64,000 nucleotides of DNA from assembly GCA_965197565.1 (NCBI GenBank), contig CBDANK010000004.1, forward strand, positions 372,001 to 436,000, given 5' to 3'. The DNA comes from G963667675 sp965197565. Its GTDB lineage: Bacteria > Chloroflexota > Dehalococcoidia > Lucifugimonadales > UBA3495. The translations under genes and the position numbers were made by a program. The notes beneath the pieces are model-generated. The model was not told where the DNA came from and ran no database searches. It was given only the letters and a program-made list of their open reading frames with translations. Below are positions 18,580-26,684 of this stretch, piece after piece (the stretch's first letter is position 1; the number at the start of each line of letters is the position of its first letter).

Positions 18580-19368
18580 CTACAAGCCCAAAATATTTTC
18601 CAAGCCTACCACGAGACCGGGACGCTTCACAACCTCCCTGATGCAGCGCAACACTCCCGGCATGTAGCAGTCCCGGCCCAGGGTGTCGTGGCGCAGGGAA
18701 ACGGTCTGCCCTGGGGCGCCAAAGATGACCTCGTGGTGGGCGCTGCGTCCCGGCATACGAATGCTGTGGACCGTAACCCCGTTGTATTCGCCGCCGCGGG
18801 TGTTGGGCAAGTTCTCTTTCTCCGGGTAGTTGCGGTTGAACTGCTTCTTGTCGCCGATGCTTTTGGACAGAGACATAGCAAATCCCGACGGCGAGTCGAT
18901 CTTAGCCTCATGGTGGGCTTCCACGATGTCCACGTACTCGAAAAACGGCGCCGCCTGTTCCACCAAGCGCTTTAGGACCACTGCTCCCAGGGCGAAATTG
19001 GGGGCCACTATAATGCCGATGTTTTTATCGTTGGCCAGGGCGTCCAGTTGCTTTAGGTGGTCCTCATTTAGACCGCTGGACCCCATGACCAGGTTGATGG
19101 AACGGGTCCCGGCCACTGAGGCGGCTTCCATGCCGGCCGCGGAGTTAGTAAAGTCCACCAGCACATCGGGTCGAGTCCTTTGCAGCAACTCCTCCAGGTT
19201 GGTAGCGAGGGGCACCTGGTCACCGGCGGGCGTATTTAGCACCGGACCCCGGTCGCGGCGGCAAGAAGCGCCGACCAAGGTCAGGTCATCCTGGCGGCCG
19301 ATGGCCGCTACGGTTTCCGCACCCATCTTACCGGTGGCCCCGTGAACCACGACTCCAATGGTTGCCAT
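18580..19368 (-). CDS. dapB: 4-hydroxy-tetrahydrodipicolinate reductase
   Basis: NAD(P)H-dependent reductase of the DAP pathway. 262 residues. The N-terminal HGATGKMG binds the cofactor. The dipicolinate-site motif EAHHEAKIDSPSGFA contains the catalytic His and Lys; family members usually have DAPSGTA, so SPSGFA is a small variant. It lies 30 bp downstream of pnp and 10 bp upstream of asd on the same strand. Confidence 0.94.
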   Translation of the reverse strand: MATIGVVVHGATGKMGAETVAAIGRQDDLTLVGASCRRDRGPVLNTPAGDQVPLATNLEELLQRTRPDVLVDFTNSAAGMEAASVAGTRSINLVMGSSGLNEDHLKQLDALANDKNIGIIVAPNFALGAVVLKRLVEQAAPFFEYVDIVEAHHEAKIDSPSGFAMSLSKSIGDKKQFNRNYPEKENLPNTRGGEYNGVTVHSIRMPGRSAHHEVIFGAPGQTVSLRHDTLGRDCYMPGVLRCIREVVKRPGLVVGLENILGL

Positions 19369-19398
19369 TACAACCCCCTAACGTTGTCCGACAGTTAG

Positions 19399-21669
19399 CT
19401 ATCCCCTCCTGGGCCTGTTGCCCCCGCCTAGAAAACGCCGGTCCGCTCCGCCGGTACGCGGCCCCCCGCCAGGCCCGCCCGGACGTCGTCCACGGTCTCC
19501 CGGACCGCCGCGCCTACCTGAATATCCTCCGCCCCGGTTCCCGTCACGGTCGTAGGAAGGCGGCCGCGAGTTCGGGCGGGGAGTAGAGGGCTGGTCCCCG
19601 TCGTCGCCGAACAGGGCGCGGCGGGAAAGGTTCAACCGGCCCTGGGCGTCGATCTCCTGAATCATCACGGTGATTTCCTGGCCAATCTTGACCTCGTCTT
19701 CCACATCGCCCATATCTCCGGAGCGGACCAAGCCCTCACGCCCCGGCACCAGTTCGACGAAGGCCCCAAAGTTGGCAAGCCTGGTGACTTTGCCGGTAAA
19801 AATGTCTCCTACGGTCAACTCCCTCGTAAGGCTGTCCGCCTTGGAGCGGGCCCGCTCCATCATAACCTTGTCGGTGCCGCCGATAGTGACTGAGCCGTCG
19901 TCCTGCACATCGACGGAGCAGCCCGTTTCCTCGATGATGGCCCGGATAACCCGGCCGCCTGGGCCGATGAGCGCGCCTATCTTGTCGACCGGAATCTTGA
20001 AACGCAGCATCTTGGGCGCGTAGGGGCTCATCTGGCTGCGGGGGCTGTCGATGACTTGGTTCATCTTTTCCAGGATATGCAGCCGGCCTTCCCGGGCCTG
20101 TTCCAAGGCTTGGCTCAGTATCTCGGGGCCCAGCCCTTTTAATTTGATGTCCATCTGCAGAGCGTTGACCCCTCGGGCAGTACCGGCCACTTTGAAGTCC
20201 ATATCGCCCAGGAAGTCCTCAACCCCCTGGATGTCGCTGAGGACGGCGAACCGGCCATCCTGCCCGGTGACCAGCCCCATGGCAATTCCGGCGACGGTCT
20301 CTTTCAGCGGCACCCCGGCGTCCAATAACGCCAAGGTAGTCCCGCACACGCTGCCCATGGAAGTGCTGCCGTTGGAACTCAGCACCTCCGAGACGACCCG
20401 GATGGCATAAGGGAACTCGTCCTCTGAAGGCAAGGAGGGAAGAATGGCCCGCTCCGCCAGAGCGCCGTGGCCTATTTCCCGGCGGCCCGGAGAGCCGACC
20501 CGCCGGGCCTCTCCGGTGGAGAAGGAAGGGAAGTTGTAATGGTGCATGAACCGCTTGGTGTCATACGGTCCTACGGTATCCAATGTTTGTTTCATCGACA
20601 TTGACGCCAGGGTAACAGTGGAGAGTACTTGGGTCAGGCCCCGGGCGAACAAGCCCGAACCGTGAGTGCGGGGCAAGACTCCAACCTCGCAGGTGATGGG
20701 CCGTATTTCGGTGAGGGCCCGCCCGTCGGGCCGGATACCCTGTTCCAGAATCCGCCGGCGGACCTCCTCCTTCAAGACGTTCTTGAAACCCTCGGCGATT
20801 TGGGCCGGTGAGTACTGGTCCACCAGCTTTTCCGCCACTTCCCGCTCCAAGCGGGACTCCGCGTCTTCTCGGGCGATTTTGTCAGCGTTCTCCGCCAATA
20901 AAGCCGTTAATCGCCCGTTCAAGATGCTCTTGATCTCGTTGTCCAGCCCCTCTGCTTCCCCGGTGCTCTGTGAGACTGGGTCTTTGGGCTTCCCGATCTT
21001 ACCGGTCAGTTCCTCGATCAGAGCAATGGTGTCTAGGTTGGCTTGGTGGGCGCGGCTGATGCCCTCCAGGATAATATCTTCCGACACCTCGTCGCTGCCT
21101 GCTTCCACCATCATAATAGCGTCGGAAGTGCTGGCGACTATCAAGCTCAGTTGACTTCCCTCTATCTGCTGATATGTCGGGTTAATGATGAACTCTTCGT
21201 TCTTATAGGAAAGGCGGCAAGCGCCGATGGGGCCGCCAAAGGGGATGTGGGATATGGACAGGGCTGCCGACGCGCCCACCATGCCCAGGACCTCGGGAGG
21301 GTGTTCTTGGTCCGCCGACAAAACGGTTATGGTTATCTGGATATCATTCCGGATACTCTTGGGAAATAGAGGGCGAATAGCCCGGTCGGTCAGCCGGGCG
21401 GACAAGACCGCCTCTTGGCCGGGGCGCCCTTCACGGCGGAAGAAACTTCCTGGAATTTTCCCGGCGGAGTAGAGGCGTTCCTCATAGTCAACAGTCAAGG
21501 GCAAAAAATCCACGTCTGCCGACCTGGGCCGCTCCGACATGACTGCGGTGACCAGGACTATGGTCTCGCCGTAATGGACGGTTACGGCTCCGTGCGCTTG
21601 TAAGGCCAGCTTGCCGGTTTCAATGGTCAGGTTCTCTTTTCCGATGGAACGTTCAACGGTTTCGGGCAT
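19399..21669 (-). CDS. pnp: Polyribonucleotide nucleotidyltransferase (PNPase) with RGG-rich tail
   Basis: Phosphorolytic 3'-5' exoribonuclease. 756 residues. Order: RNase PH 1 (from about 15), all-alpha linker, RNase PH 2 with SNGSTSMGSVCGTTLALLD, KH domain with IGALIGPGGRVIRAIIEETG, S1 domain with GDIFTGKVTRLANFGAFVEL. The last 55 or so residues are an unusual low-complexity tail of Gly, Arg, Pro and Asp with several RGG/GRR units, which lengthens the protein beyond the usual 700. It lies downstream of rpsO, the classical arrangement, with a hairpin between them. Confidence 0.96.
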   Translation of the reverse strand: MPETVERSIGKENLTIETGKLALQAHGAVTVHYGETIVLVTAVMSERPRSADVDFLPLTVDYEERLYSAGKIPGSFFRREGRPGQEAVLSARLTDRAIRPLFPKSIRNDIQITITVLSADQEHPPEVLGMVGASAALSISHIPFGGPIGACRLSYKNEEFIINPTYQQIEGSQLSLIVASTSDAIMMVEAGSDEVSEDIILEGISRAHQANLDTIALIEELTGKIGKPKDPVSQSTGEAEGLDNEIKSILNGRLTALLAENADKIAREDAESRLEREVAEKLVDQYSPAQIAEGFKNVLKEEVRRRILEQGIRPDGRALTEIRPITCEVGVLPRTHGSGLFARGLTQVLSTVTLASMSMKQTLDTVGPYDTKRFMHHYNFPSFSTGEARRVGSPGRREIGHGALAERAILPSLPSEDEFPYAIRVVSEVLSSNGSTSMGSVCGTTLALLDAGVPLKETVAGIAMGLVTGQDGRFAVLSDIQGVEDFLGDMDFKVAGTARGVNALQMDIKLKGLGPEILSQALEQAREGRLHILEKMNQVIDSPRSQMSPYAPKMLRFKIPVDKIGALIGPGGRVIRAIIEETGCSVDVQDDGSVTIGGTDKVMMERARSKADSLTRELTVGDIFTGKVTRLANFGAFVELVPGREGLVRSGDMGDVEDEVKIGQEITVMIQEIDAQGRLNLSRRALFGDDGDQPSTPRPNSRPPSYDRDGNRGGGYSGRRGGPGDRGRRPGGPGGGPRTGGADRRFLGGGNRPRRG

Positions 21670-21725
21670 AGCAATACCTGTAGGACCTCTCCAAAATTAA
21701 AATTGAGATAAAGGCCAGACGTGAA

Positions 21726-21749
21726 AACAACACCCGGGAGGGTGTTGTT
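21726..21749 (-). terminator. rpsO-pnp intergenic hairpin
   Basis: A perfect 10-bp stem, AACAACACCC / GGGTGTTGTT, with a 4-base loop. On the minus strand it is followed by TTTTC. Position after rpsO matches the rpsO terminator and RNase III processing site in well-studied rpsO-pnp operons, so it may give partial termination ahead of pnp. Confidence 0.75.
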
Positions 21750-21763
21750 ACAGGGGAAGGGCG

Positions 21764-22030
21764 TTAACGGCGCAGCCCCAGACGGGAGATCAATGTTTGA
21801 TAACGGCCTACGTCCTCATTGGTGAGGTAGTTAAGCAGCCTCCGCCGTTTGGACACCATATTAACCAGGCCGCGGCGGGAGTGGACATCTTTTTTGTGTT
21901 CCCGCAGGTGTTGGGTTAACTGCCTGATTTTTTCGGTTAATATGGCTATCTGGAGTTCGGTGGAGCCGGTGTCCTTTCCGTGGAGGCGGTATTCCTTGGT
22001 TATCTGCGCCCGAGTTTCGCCGTCTAGCAT
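21764..22030 (-). CDS. rpsO: 30S ribosomal protein S15
   Basis: 88 residues, standard length. The conserved HGKDTGSTELQIAILTEKI and HLREHKKDVHSRRGLVNMVS blocks bind 16S rRNA helix 22; the C-terminus is RLLNYLTNEDVGRYQ followed by LGLRR. Directly upstream of pnp. Regulation by S15 binding to its leader is known in other bacteria but no such structure was checked here. Confidence 0.97.
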   Translation of the reverse strand: MLDGETRAQITKEYRLHGKDTGSTELQIAILTEKIRQLTQHLREHKKDVHSRRGLVNMVSKRRRLLNYLTNEDVGRYQTLISRLGLRR

Positions 22031-22111
22031 CTGTTGCGTTAGGCTCTCTATTCTCTTATCGTCCCAGGGATTATAGCACAGCCGGGTTTTCCAAGCAATG
22101 CAGGGAAGCGG

Positions 22112-23167
22112 TTATGAGGATTGCCCTATTTTGTCCTCGACGCCCAAGGCTTGCATCAAGCCGCTGAGCTGCCGCCAAGTGTCATCCTCGACGTAGACGC
22201 CCTCTTGACGCCGGTGCTGCTCGGTGCGGTGCTCGATTTCACCGGGGTAGAGCACCTCGGTGAATCCGGAGGCCGGCGGCGAGGACTTGACGAACTGAAC
22301 GAAGTCCGCCACCTCTTTCTTGAACTGGTCCAAAGGCCGAAAGTGCTCTACGTTGAACACACCGATAAAACAACCGTCGTTATGCCTGGCTTGAGGGTCG
22401 ATGCCGAAGCCCAAACCGGTGAGCAGCCCCGAGAACACCTCCACCATGAAGGAGAGGCCGTAGCCCTTGTGGCCTTGGTCGGCGCCCACCGGCAATATAG
22501 CGCCGCCAGCAAAATATTCGTCGGGGTCGGTGCTGGGCTGGCCCTCCTTGTTGATTATCCAGCCTGGAGGAACTTGCTGGCCGCGGCTGCGGGCCAGCGT
22601 AATCTTGCCTTGGGCCACGGCGCTGGTGGCCATGTCCATGAGCGCCGGGCCGTCCAAGTCGCTGGGTATGCCGATGCAAATAGGATTGGTGCCAAGCCGG
22701 CGTTCCATTCCGCCGAAAGGCGCCACCGACTTGGGGCCGGCGCCCGAATCGGCGGTAATCAGGCCGATCATCCCTTGTTGAAGCGCCATCGTGGGGTAGT
22801 CGCCCAAGCGGCCAATATGACTCTGACGACGGACTGTTATGGCGGCAACGCCATGGCTCTTGGCCTTATCTACGGCCATTTGCATCGCCCGCTCGGTCAC
22901 CACGAAACCGAAGCCCCAATTGCCATTGATCACCGCTGTGCAAGGCGCTTCGGCTTCCACCACGAAAGGAGCGCCGGGCACGATGTGGCCCCGGTCTATG
23001 CGCTGGACGTACTCGGAAATTTGGATAACGCCGTGGGAGTCGTGGCCCACTAAGTTGGCTTTGACTACATGATTGGCGACTATTTGGGCCTCATGCTCCG
23101 AGGCTCCCTTGGCCCGGAAGATGTGATAAGCAACTTGGTGCAGGTAATCGGGAGTAAAGACAGGCAT
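22112..23167 (-). CDS. Ldh-family (malate/L-lactate-type) dehydrogenase
   Basis: 351 residues, NAD(P)-dependent oxidoreductase of the type-2 malate/L-sulfolactate/ureidoglycolate family. Visible features: NLVGHDSHGVIQISEY with the catalytic His, ITVRRQSHIGRLGDY, and MERRLGTNPICIGIP in the cofactor region. C-terminal GADQGHKGYGLSFMVEVFSG is characteristic. Actual substrate cannot be distinguished among malate, lactate, sulfolactate or ureidoglycolate. It stands alone, with about 80 bp to rpsO. Confidence 0.88.
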   Translation of the reverse strand: MPVFTPDYLHQVAYHIFRAKGASEHEAQIVANHVVKANLVGHDSHGVIQISEYVQRIDRGHIVPGAPFVVEAEAPCTAVINGNWGFGFVVTERAMQMAVDKAKSHGVAAITVRRQSHIGRLGDYPTMALQQGMIGLITADSGAGPKSVAPFGGMERRLGTNPICIGIPSDLDGPALMDMATSAVAQGKITLARSRGQQVPPGWIINKEGQPSTDPDEYFAGGAILPVGADQGHKGYGLSFMVEVFSGLLTGLGFGIDPQARHNDGCFIGVFNVEHFRPLDQFKKEVADFVQFVKSSPPASGFTEVLYPGEIEHRTEQHRRQEGVYVEDDTWRQLSGLMQALGVEDKIGQSS

Positions 23168-23244
23168 CGCAGGCCGTCCTTGTAGACAAGAGTTGCGGCT
23201 AGTCTATTACCCCGCCGGTCTCGTGTCCACACGAGCGGGAAATA

Positions 23245-23306
23245 GGTACTGACTCAGTTTAATTGAGAATTACCTTGAACAGTAGGTCAAACTGAGTCAG
23301 TACCGG
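23245..23306. repeat. 62-bp palindromic repeat, left copy
   Basis: Starts GGTACTGACTCAGTTT and ends with its exact complement AAACTGAGTCAGTACC plus GG, a perfect 16-bp inverted repeat around a 28-bp centre. An identical 62-bp copy lies at 30167-30228 in the same orientation. Just before this copy is the palindrome CTCGTGTCCACACGAG followed by CGGGAAAT; a near-identical block follows the right copy at about 30271-30294. The two copies bracket the surface-protein module. Confidence 0.9.
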
Positions 23307-23489
23307 AAAGCCGGGCCTGTTCATCTTGGCCGCAGTAGGCACCGTCTGCCGTAGCCGAGGGTTTGAGGGCGACACCATAATCAGATAAACTTGCAGCGCC
23401 TAACGAACAAAAAAGGCCTCCCGCACATAGGGCAGAAGGTCGCAGCGATGCCTAGCAGTAAATGACATAGGATAATCTTCCTGGGCGTC

Positions 23490-23711
23490 GTGGCGGCCGC
23501 CATACTTACGGTCCTGTTCCTGCCCCCGGCCCTGGCGCAGACGCCGCCCCCTGACCAAGACGCCGAGGAGCAAGAGGATATCCCCACCGACGACATCCCG
23601 GCGGAGGACATCCCGGAGGACTGGCTGCCCATCGGCGCAGTGGTCCCGGAGGCGGAGGGCGCCGACCATGACGGCTTGCCCCACGTGCGCCCGCCAGCGG
23701 GCTCGGAGTAA
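23490..23711 (+). CDS. N-terminal part of secreted FN3/metalloprotease protein (frameshifted)
   Basis: 73 residues from GTG 23490: a hydrophobic signal sequence AAAILTVLFLPPALAQ, then an acidic segment rich in Asp, Glu and Pro, ending HVRPPAGSE. The downstream frame, read back without a start, gives GLGVISWTTSSVTLRWN, the first strand of an FN3 domain. One missing base in the GGG run at 23699-23701 would join the two as PPAG-LGVISW. I therefore read this as the start of the next gene. The true start codon is uncertain: an ATG at 23462 is out of frame by one base. Confidence 0.6.
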   Translation: MAAAILTVLFLPPALAQTPPPDQDAEEQEDIPTDDIPAEDIPEDWLPIGAVVPEAEGADHDGLPHVRPPAGSE

Positions 23712-23776
23712 TCTCATGGACCACTAGCAGCGTCACTCTGCGATGGAACGCGCTGCCTCCGGCAACCAGCTACCGG

Positions 23777-25810
23777 GTGGAATACCGGATTTCCGGAGTA
23801 CCCGGTTGGAGAGTGGGCAGCCACGTGGGGCCCGGCTCGCCCCCCACGGTGACCAGCAGGGTGCGCAACCTGGGCTCCTGTACCGGGCACTTTTTCCGGG
23901 TGAGGTCGCGCGGGGACGGCATAAACACATCGTCTTCGCCCGGCAATCCCTCGTCCCAGGTGTACAGGTCCACCACCTGTATCCCACCGCCTACACCCAC
24001 GCCGGTGCCCACGTCCACGCCGGTGCCCACGTCCACGCCGGCGGCCACGTCCACGCCGGCGCCGCCCGCACCCACGCCTATACCACCCACGCCTATACCA
24101 CCACCACCGCCGCAGCCCACGCCCACACCGGCGCCGCCGCTATCGAAGCCGCCCCCGCCGACCGGACTTGGGGCGACTTCTGCCAGTCCTACCAACATCG
24201 GGTTGGACTGGGACTCGAGGAGAGGGATAAGCAAGTACCGGATCAGTTACGGATCTATGGCGAAAGAGACGACCAGCAGCGCCTATACCATCGCGGGTCT
24301 GAGCTGCGGCACCTCCTACACCTTCAGGGTCAGCGCCTACGGAGACGGTACGATGTACCGGGCGGTCTGGGGTCCCAGCGTCTCGATTTCAGCTACGCCT
24401 CCCTGCCCTACGGTGACGATTGCGCGGCATATTGGTACTCCGGTTGGTGTTTTTGAAGATACGGATGTCTGGTTTACCCTGACCATAGATCCTGCGCCAA
24501 CGTCGGCCATCCAAGTGAGGGTGTCGGTCATCGATATGCCATCAGGGGCGTTCCTTCAAGCCAATGAGCCATTGACAAGGGAAATACCAATTCCGGCTGG
24601 ACACATGACTGCGGACTTTGAAGTGCGGGTAGATGACGACTCTACCGATGAGGTGGACGGGAGTATAACGGTGATGGTGCAGTCAGGCACCGGCTACAGC
24701 GTTGGGAGTCCCGATTTTAGGTTTGTAGCCATCTGGGATGATGACAAGCCCGACGCCCCCACTATGCTGCGCGCGAACGGGGACCTTATCGGCGACGAAA
24801 TCACGTTGCGATGGAAGCCAGTGTTAGGAGCAACTGGTTACGGCGTGCGTTATGTCGAGGAGGTGTGTTATCCGAGCGGCGTATGCGAGCCCGCCGGCGG
24901 GAACCACCCGAGATGGCAGGAACAGGCAGTTACGGCGACAATCACAGGTATGGTAGCGGAGGCAACCACCGACGGGCCAGACGAGGATACTCTCTACCGC
25001 ATCCAGGCGCGGTCAACGGTTGTGAGCGATTCCGACTGGCCAGACGAGTTCGCCCTCCTCTTCCCCACCGATTCCCCGTTTGGTGGCGGGACCGTAGCGA
25101 CAGCCCCCTTCCACGGTTATCAGGCCAAAAATGCGCAGGGTAGTCACGAATTCCGTTACGTAATATGCACGGAGACCATAACGTCGGATGTCACCACGAG
25201 CCCGAGCAATCTCAACCGTAGCAGGAGCAAACTGGAAATCATAGATGACATTGAAGATGCCGTAGACAAGTGGGAAAACACGGTCATCTGGGACAAGGGT
25301 GGGGCCAACATCATAACTACAATGCGTTACCACTTGCCTGTGGACGAAGGCTGCACACACCCCATAATTCCGGGGACCGGGGTTTTTGCTGAAATTCCGG
25401 ATGAAGATGGCCGTTTCGAGATAAAGTTTGTAGACAACGGCAGAATCAGGAGGGCGTGTGATCCCCTAAAATTCAGTGGAATGGGGCCTCCTGGGTGCTG
25501 GCGATCGAAGAGTTGGGAGACGCCGGGCATCCAGCGGATACGCAGCGGCGTCATCCTCCTGAACGCCTCCCTTGGAGCGAACTACTTTAACTCCACCTTT
25601 GGCAGCCCTGCGGGCTGTACGAACCTCCACGAATTGGTAATTCACGAAGCGGGCCACGCCTTCGGCATCGGGAACAGGACCGGGTTCAATTTCAACCGCC
25701 ACCCGATCAACACAACGTATTCGATCATGAGCTATGACGACCCGAGCAGATATTGTGAGCCGCAGGCGTATGACATCGTCGCCTTGATGGCGAACTATCA
25801 GTCCCGCTGA
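23777..25810 (+). CDS. Secreted multi-FN3 protein with metzincin-like protease domain
   Basis: 677 residues in this frame; the real N-terminus is probably the signal peptide at 23490. Domains by eye: FN3 (1-65), a Pro/Thr linker (69-125), FN3 with SCGTSYTFRVSAYGDG (126-210), a Calx-beta-like segment with acidic DDDSTDEVDG (211-320), another FN3-like unit (325-430) and a protease domain (455-677). The active site reads LHELVIHEAGHAFGIGN near residue 623, and the Met-turn is TTYSIMSY. The usual third zinc ligand (H or D after GxG) is Asn. It lies 14 bp upstream of the lipoprotein gene, forming an operon. Likely exported and acting outside the cell. Confidence 0.8.
   Translation: MEYRISGVPGWRVGSHVGPGSPPTVTSRVRNLGSCTGHFFRVRSRGDGINTSSSPGNPSSQVYRSTTCIPPPTPTPVPTSTPVPTSTPAATSTPAPPAPTPIPPTPIPPPPPQPTPTPAPPLSKPPPPTGLGATSASPTNIGLDWDSRRGISKYRISYGSMAKETTSSAYTIAGLSCGTSYTFRVSAYGDGTMYRAVWGPSVSISATPPCPTVTIARHIGTPVGVFEDTDVWFTLTIDPAPTSAIQVRVSVIDMPSGAFLQANEPLTREIPIPAGHMTADFEVRVDDDSTDEVDGSITVMVQSGTGYSVGSPDFRFVAIWDDDKPDAPTMLRANGDLIGDEITLRWKPVLGATGYGVRYVEEVCYPSGVCEPAGGNHPRWQEQAVTATITGMVAEATTDGPDEDTLYRIQARSTVVSDSDWPDEFALLFPTDSPFGGGTVATAPFHGYQAKNAQGSHEFRYVICTETITSDVTTSPSNLNRSRSKLEIIDDIEDAVDKWENTVIWDKGGANIITTMRYHLPVDEGCTHPIIPGTGVFAEIPDEDGRFEIKFVDNGRIRRACDPLKFSGMGPPGCWRSKSWETPGIQRIRSGVILLNASLGANYFNSTFGSPAGCTNLHELVIHEAGHAFGIGNRTGFNFNRHPINTTYSIMSYDDPSRYCEPQAYDIVALMANYQSR
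23998..24062. repeat. 18-bp tandem repeat coding the Thr-Pro linker
   Basis: Units close to CACGCCGGTGCCCACGTC repeated about 3.5 times, encoding PTPVPTS-type residues between two FN3 domains. Such repeats expand and contract by slippage, so linker length may vary between strains. Confidence 0.65.
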
Positions 25811-25824
25811 GGAGAAAGGAAACC

Positions 25825-26358
25825 ATGCTCTCCCGCGCTACGACAATTATCTATTTGACCGCCGCGCTTGCGTTTGCACTCGCTGCCTGCGACGGTGCTC
25901 AGCCAACGCCCACGGCGACCCCTGTAATTGATCCAACGCCTGTGGCGATTTCTGTGCCCAGCCCAACACCCACACTAGCCCCCGCGCCCACTCCAACGCC
26001 CGCGCTGTCGCCAGGCGCGGCCTCCCTCGGAGAGGAAATACCGAAGGAAGCGCCGAGGGGGGAAATACCCCCCTGTACGCCAGTGCCTGGCTCTCCCGTA
26101 GACCCCTGCGAACCCGATGCGCCGCCGATAGAAACGGGCGGCATAGCGAGTTACATCCCTTATCTGGGGGATGAGCCCACAAGCGTCCGCGATCTGCTCG
26201 ACGACCACCCTCCGCCAGGCGATGTGACCCATCTGGTACTGCGCGGCACCTATCTCCCGAATACAGTGCGCTGTACCTTCGGCGACCAATTCCGTCCAGT
26301 AGCCCACCTGCGGAGCGAATTCGGTTTTGGAGGAGGGGGGCCTGGAAGTGCTATATAG
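25825..26358 (+). CDS. N-terminal part of large surface lipoprotein (frameshifted)
   Basis: 177 residues from ATG 25825 after AGGAGAAAGGAAACC. Signal peptide with lipobox LAAC at about residues 18-21, then a Thr-Pro-Ala linker, a Cys-Pro-rich segment and the start of a folded domain (YIPYLGDEPTSVRDLLDDH). The frame ends at 26358, after a G6 tract at 26335-26340. Removing one G continues the protein as GGG-AWKCYIDVRVNSYILG into the next frame. With the IS element removed as well, this becomes the beginning of one long lipoprotein ending at 30144. Confidence 0.75.
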   Translation: MLSRATTIIYLTAALAFALAACDGAQPTPTATPVIDPTPVAISVPSPTPTLAPAPTPTPALSPGAASLGEEIPKEAPRGEIPPCTPVPGSPVDPCEPDAPPIETGGIASYIPYLGDEPTSVRDLLDDHPPPGDVTHLVLRGTYLPNTVRCTFGDQFRPVAHLRSEFGFGGGGPGSAI

Positions 26359-26360
26359 AC

Positions 26361-26684
26361 GTGCGCGTCAACTCCTATATCCTCGGTAGTGGACCATCCA
26401 CCCTGACCGTTATGTTCTTCCGTTATCCTTATTACGACGGCGCGTATCATACTGATCCGCAAATTGCGAAAAACTTCTTAGAAGAGTTCAGGCAGGATAT
26501 CGAGGCCAGCGCCTTAGACATATTTTCTGGCCGGGAGCATGTTATGTTCCTTGGTCCGCCGGTTGACCTCTCATCCGAGGTGTGGCGACTTAGAACTCCT
26601 TGGGATGTGCAACGGAAGGATGACGGCACGGTGGTCGCCGTCCATCCTAGACTAAAGCCAAGGTGGGATGTGCATTTGCCGTAG
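26361..26684 (+). pseudogene. Middle fragment of the same lipoprotein, cut by IS630
   Basis: Continues the folded domain: VNSYILGSGPSTLTVMFFRY, then IAKNFLEEFRQDIEASALDI and WDVQRKDDGTVVAVHPR. The genuine protein part ends at the TA at 26648-26649; the last codons (LKPRWDVHLP) are translated IS end. It has no ribosome binding site of its own. Joined to the frame at 27886 it reads VAVHPR-RDLWRQLRPDDYP without loss of phase. Confidence 0.75.

Noticed and set aside
23998..24062. Possible CRISPR-like array
   Set aside because: The 18-bp units are contiguous, lack spacers and encode the Thr-Pro linker in frame.
23770..24234. Gly/Val-rich minus-strand frame
   Set aside because: It is the reverse reading of the Thr-Pro linker of the FN3/protease gene; low complexity, no start signal.
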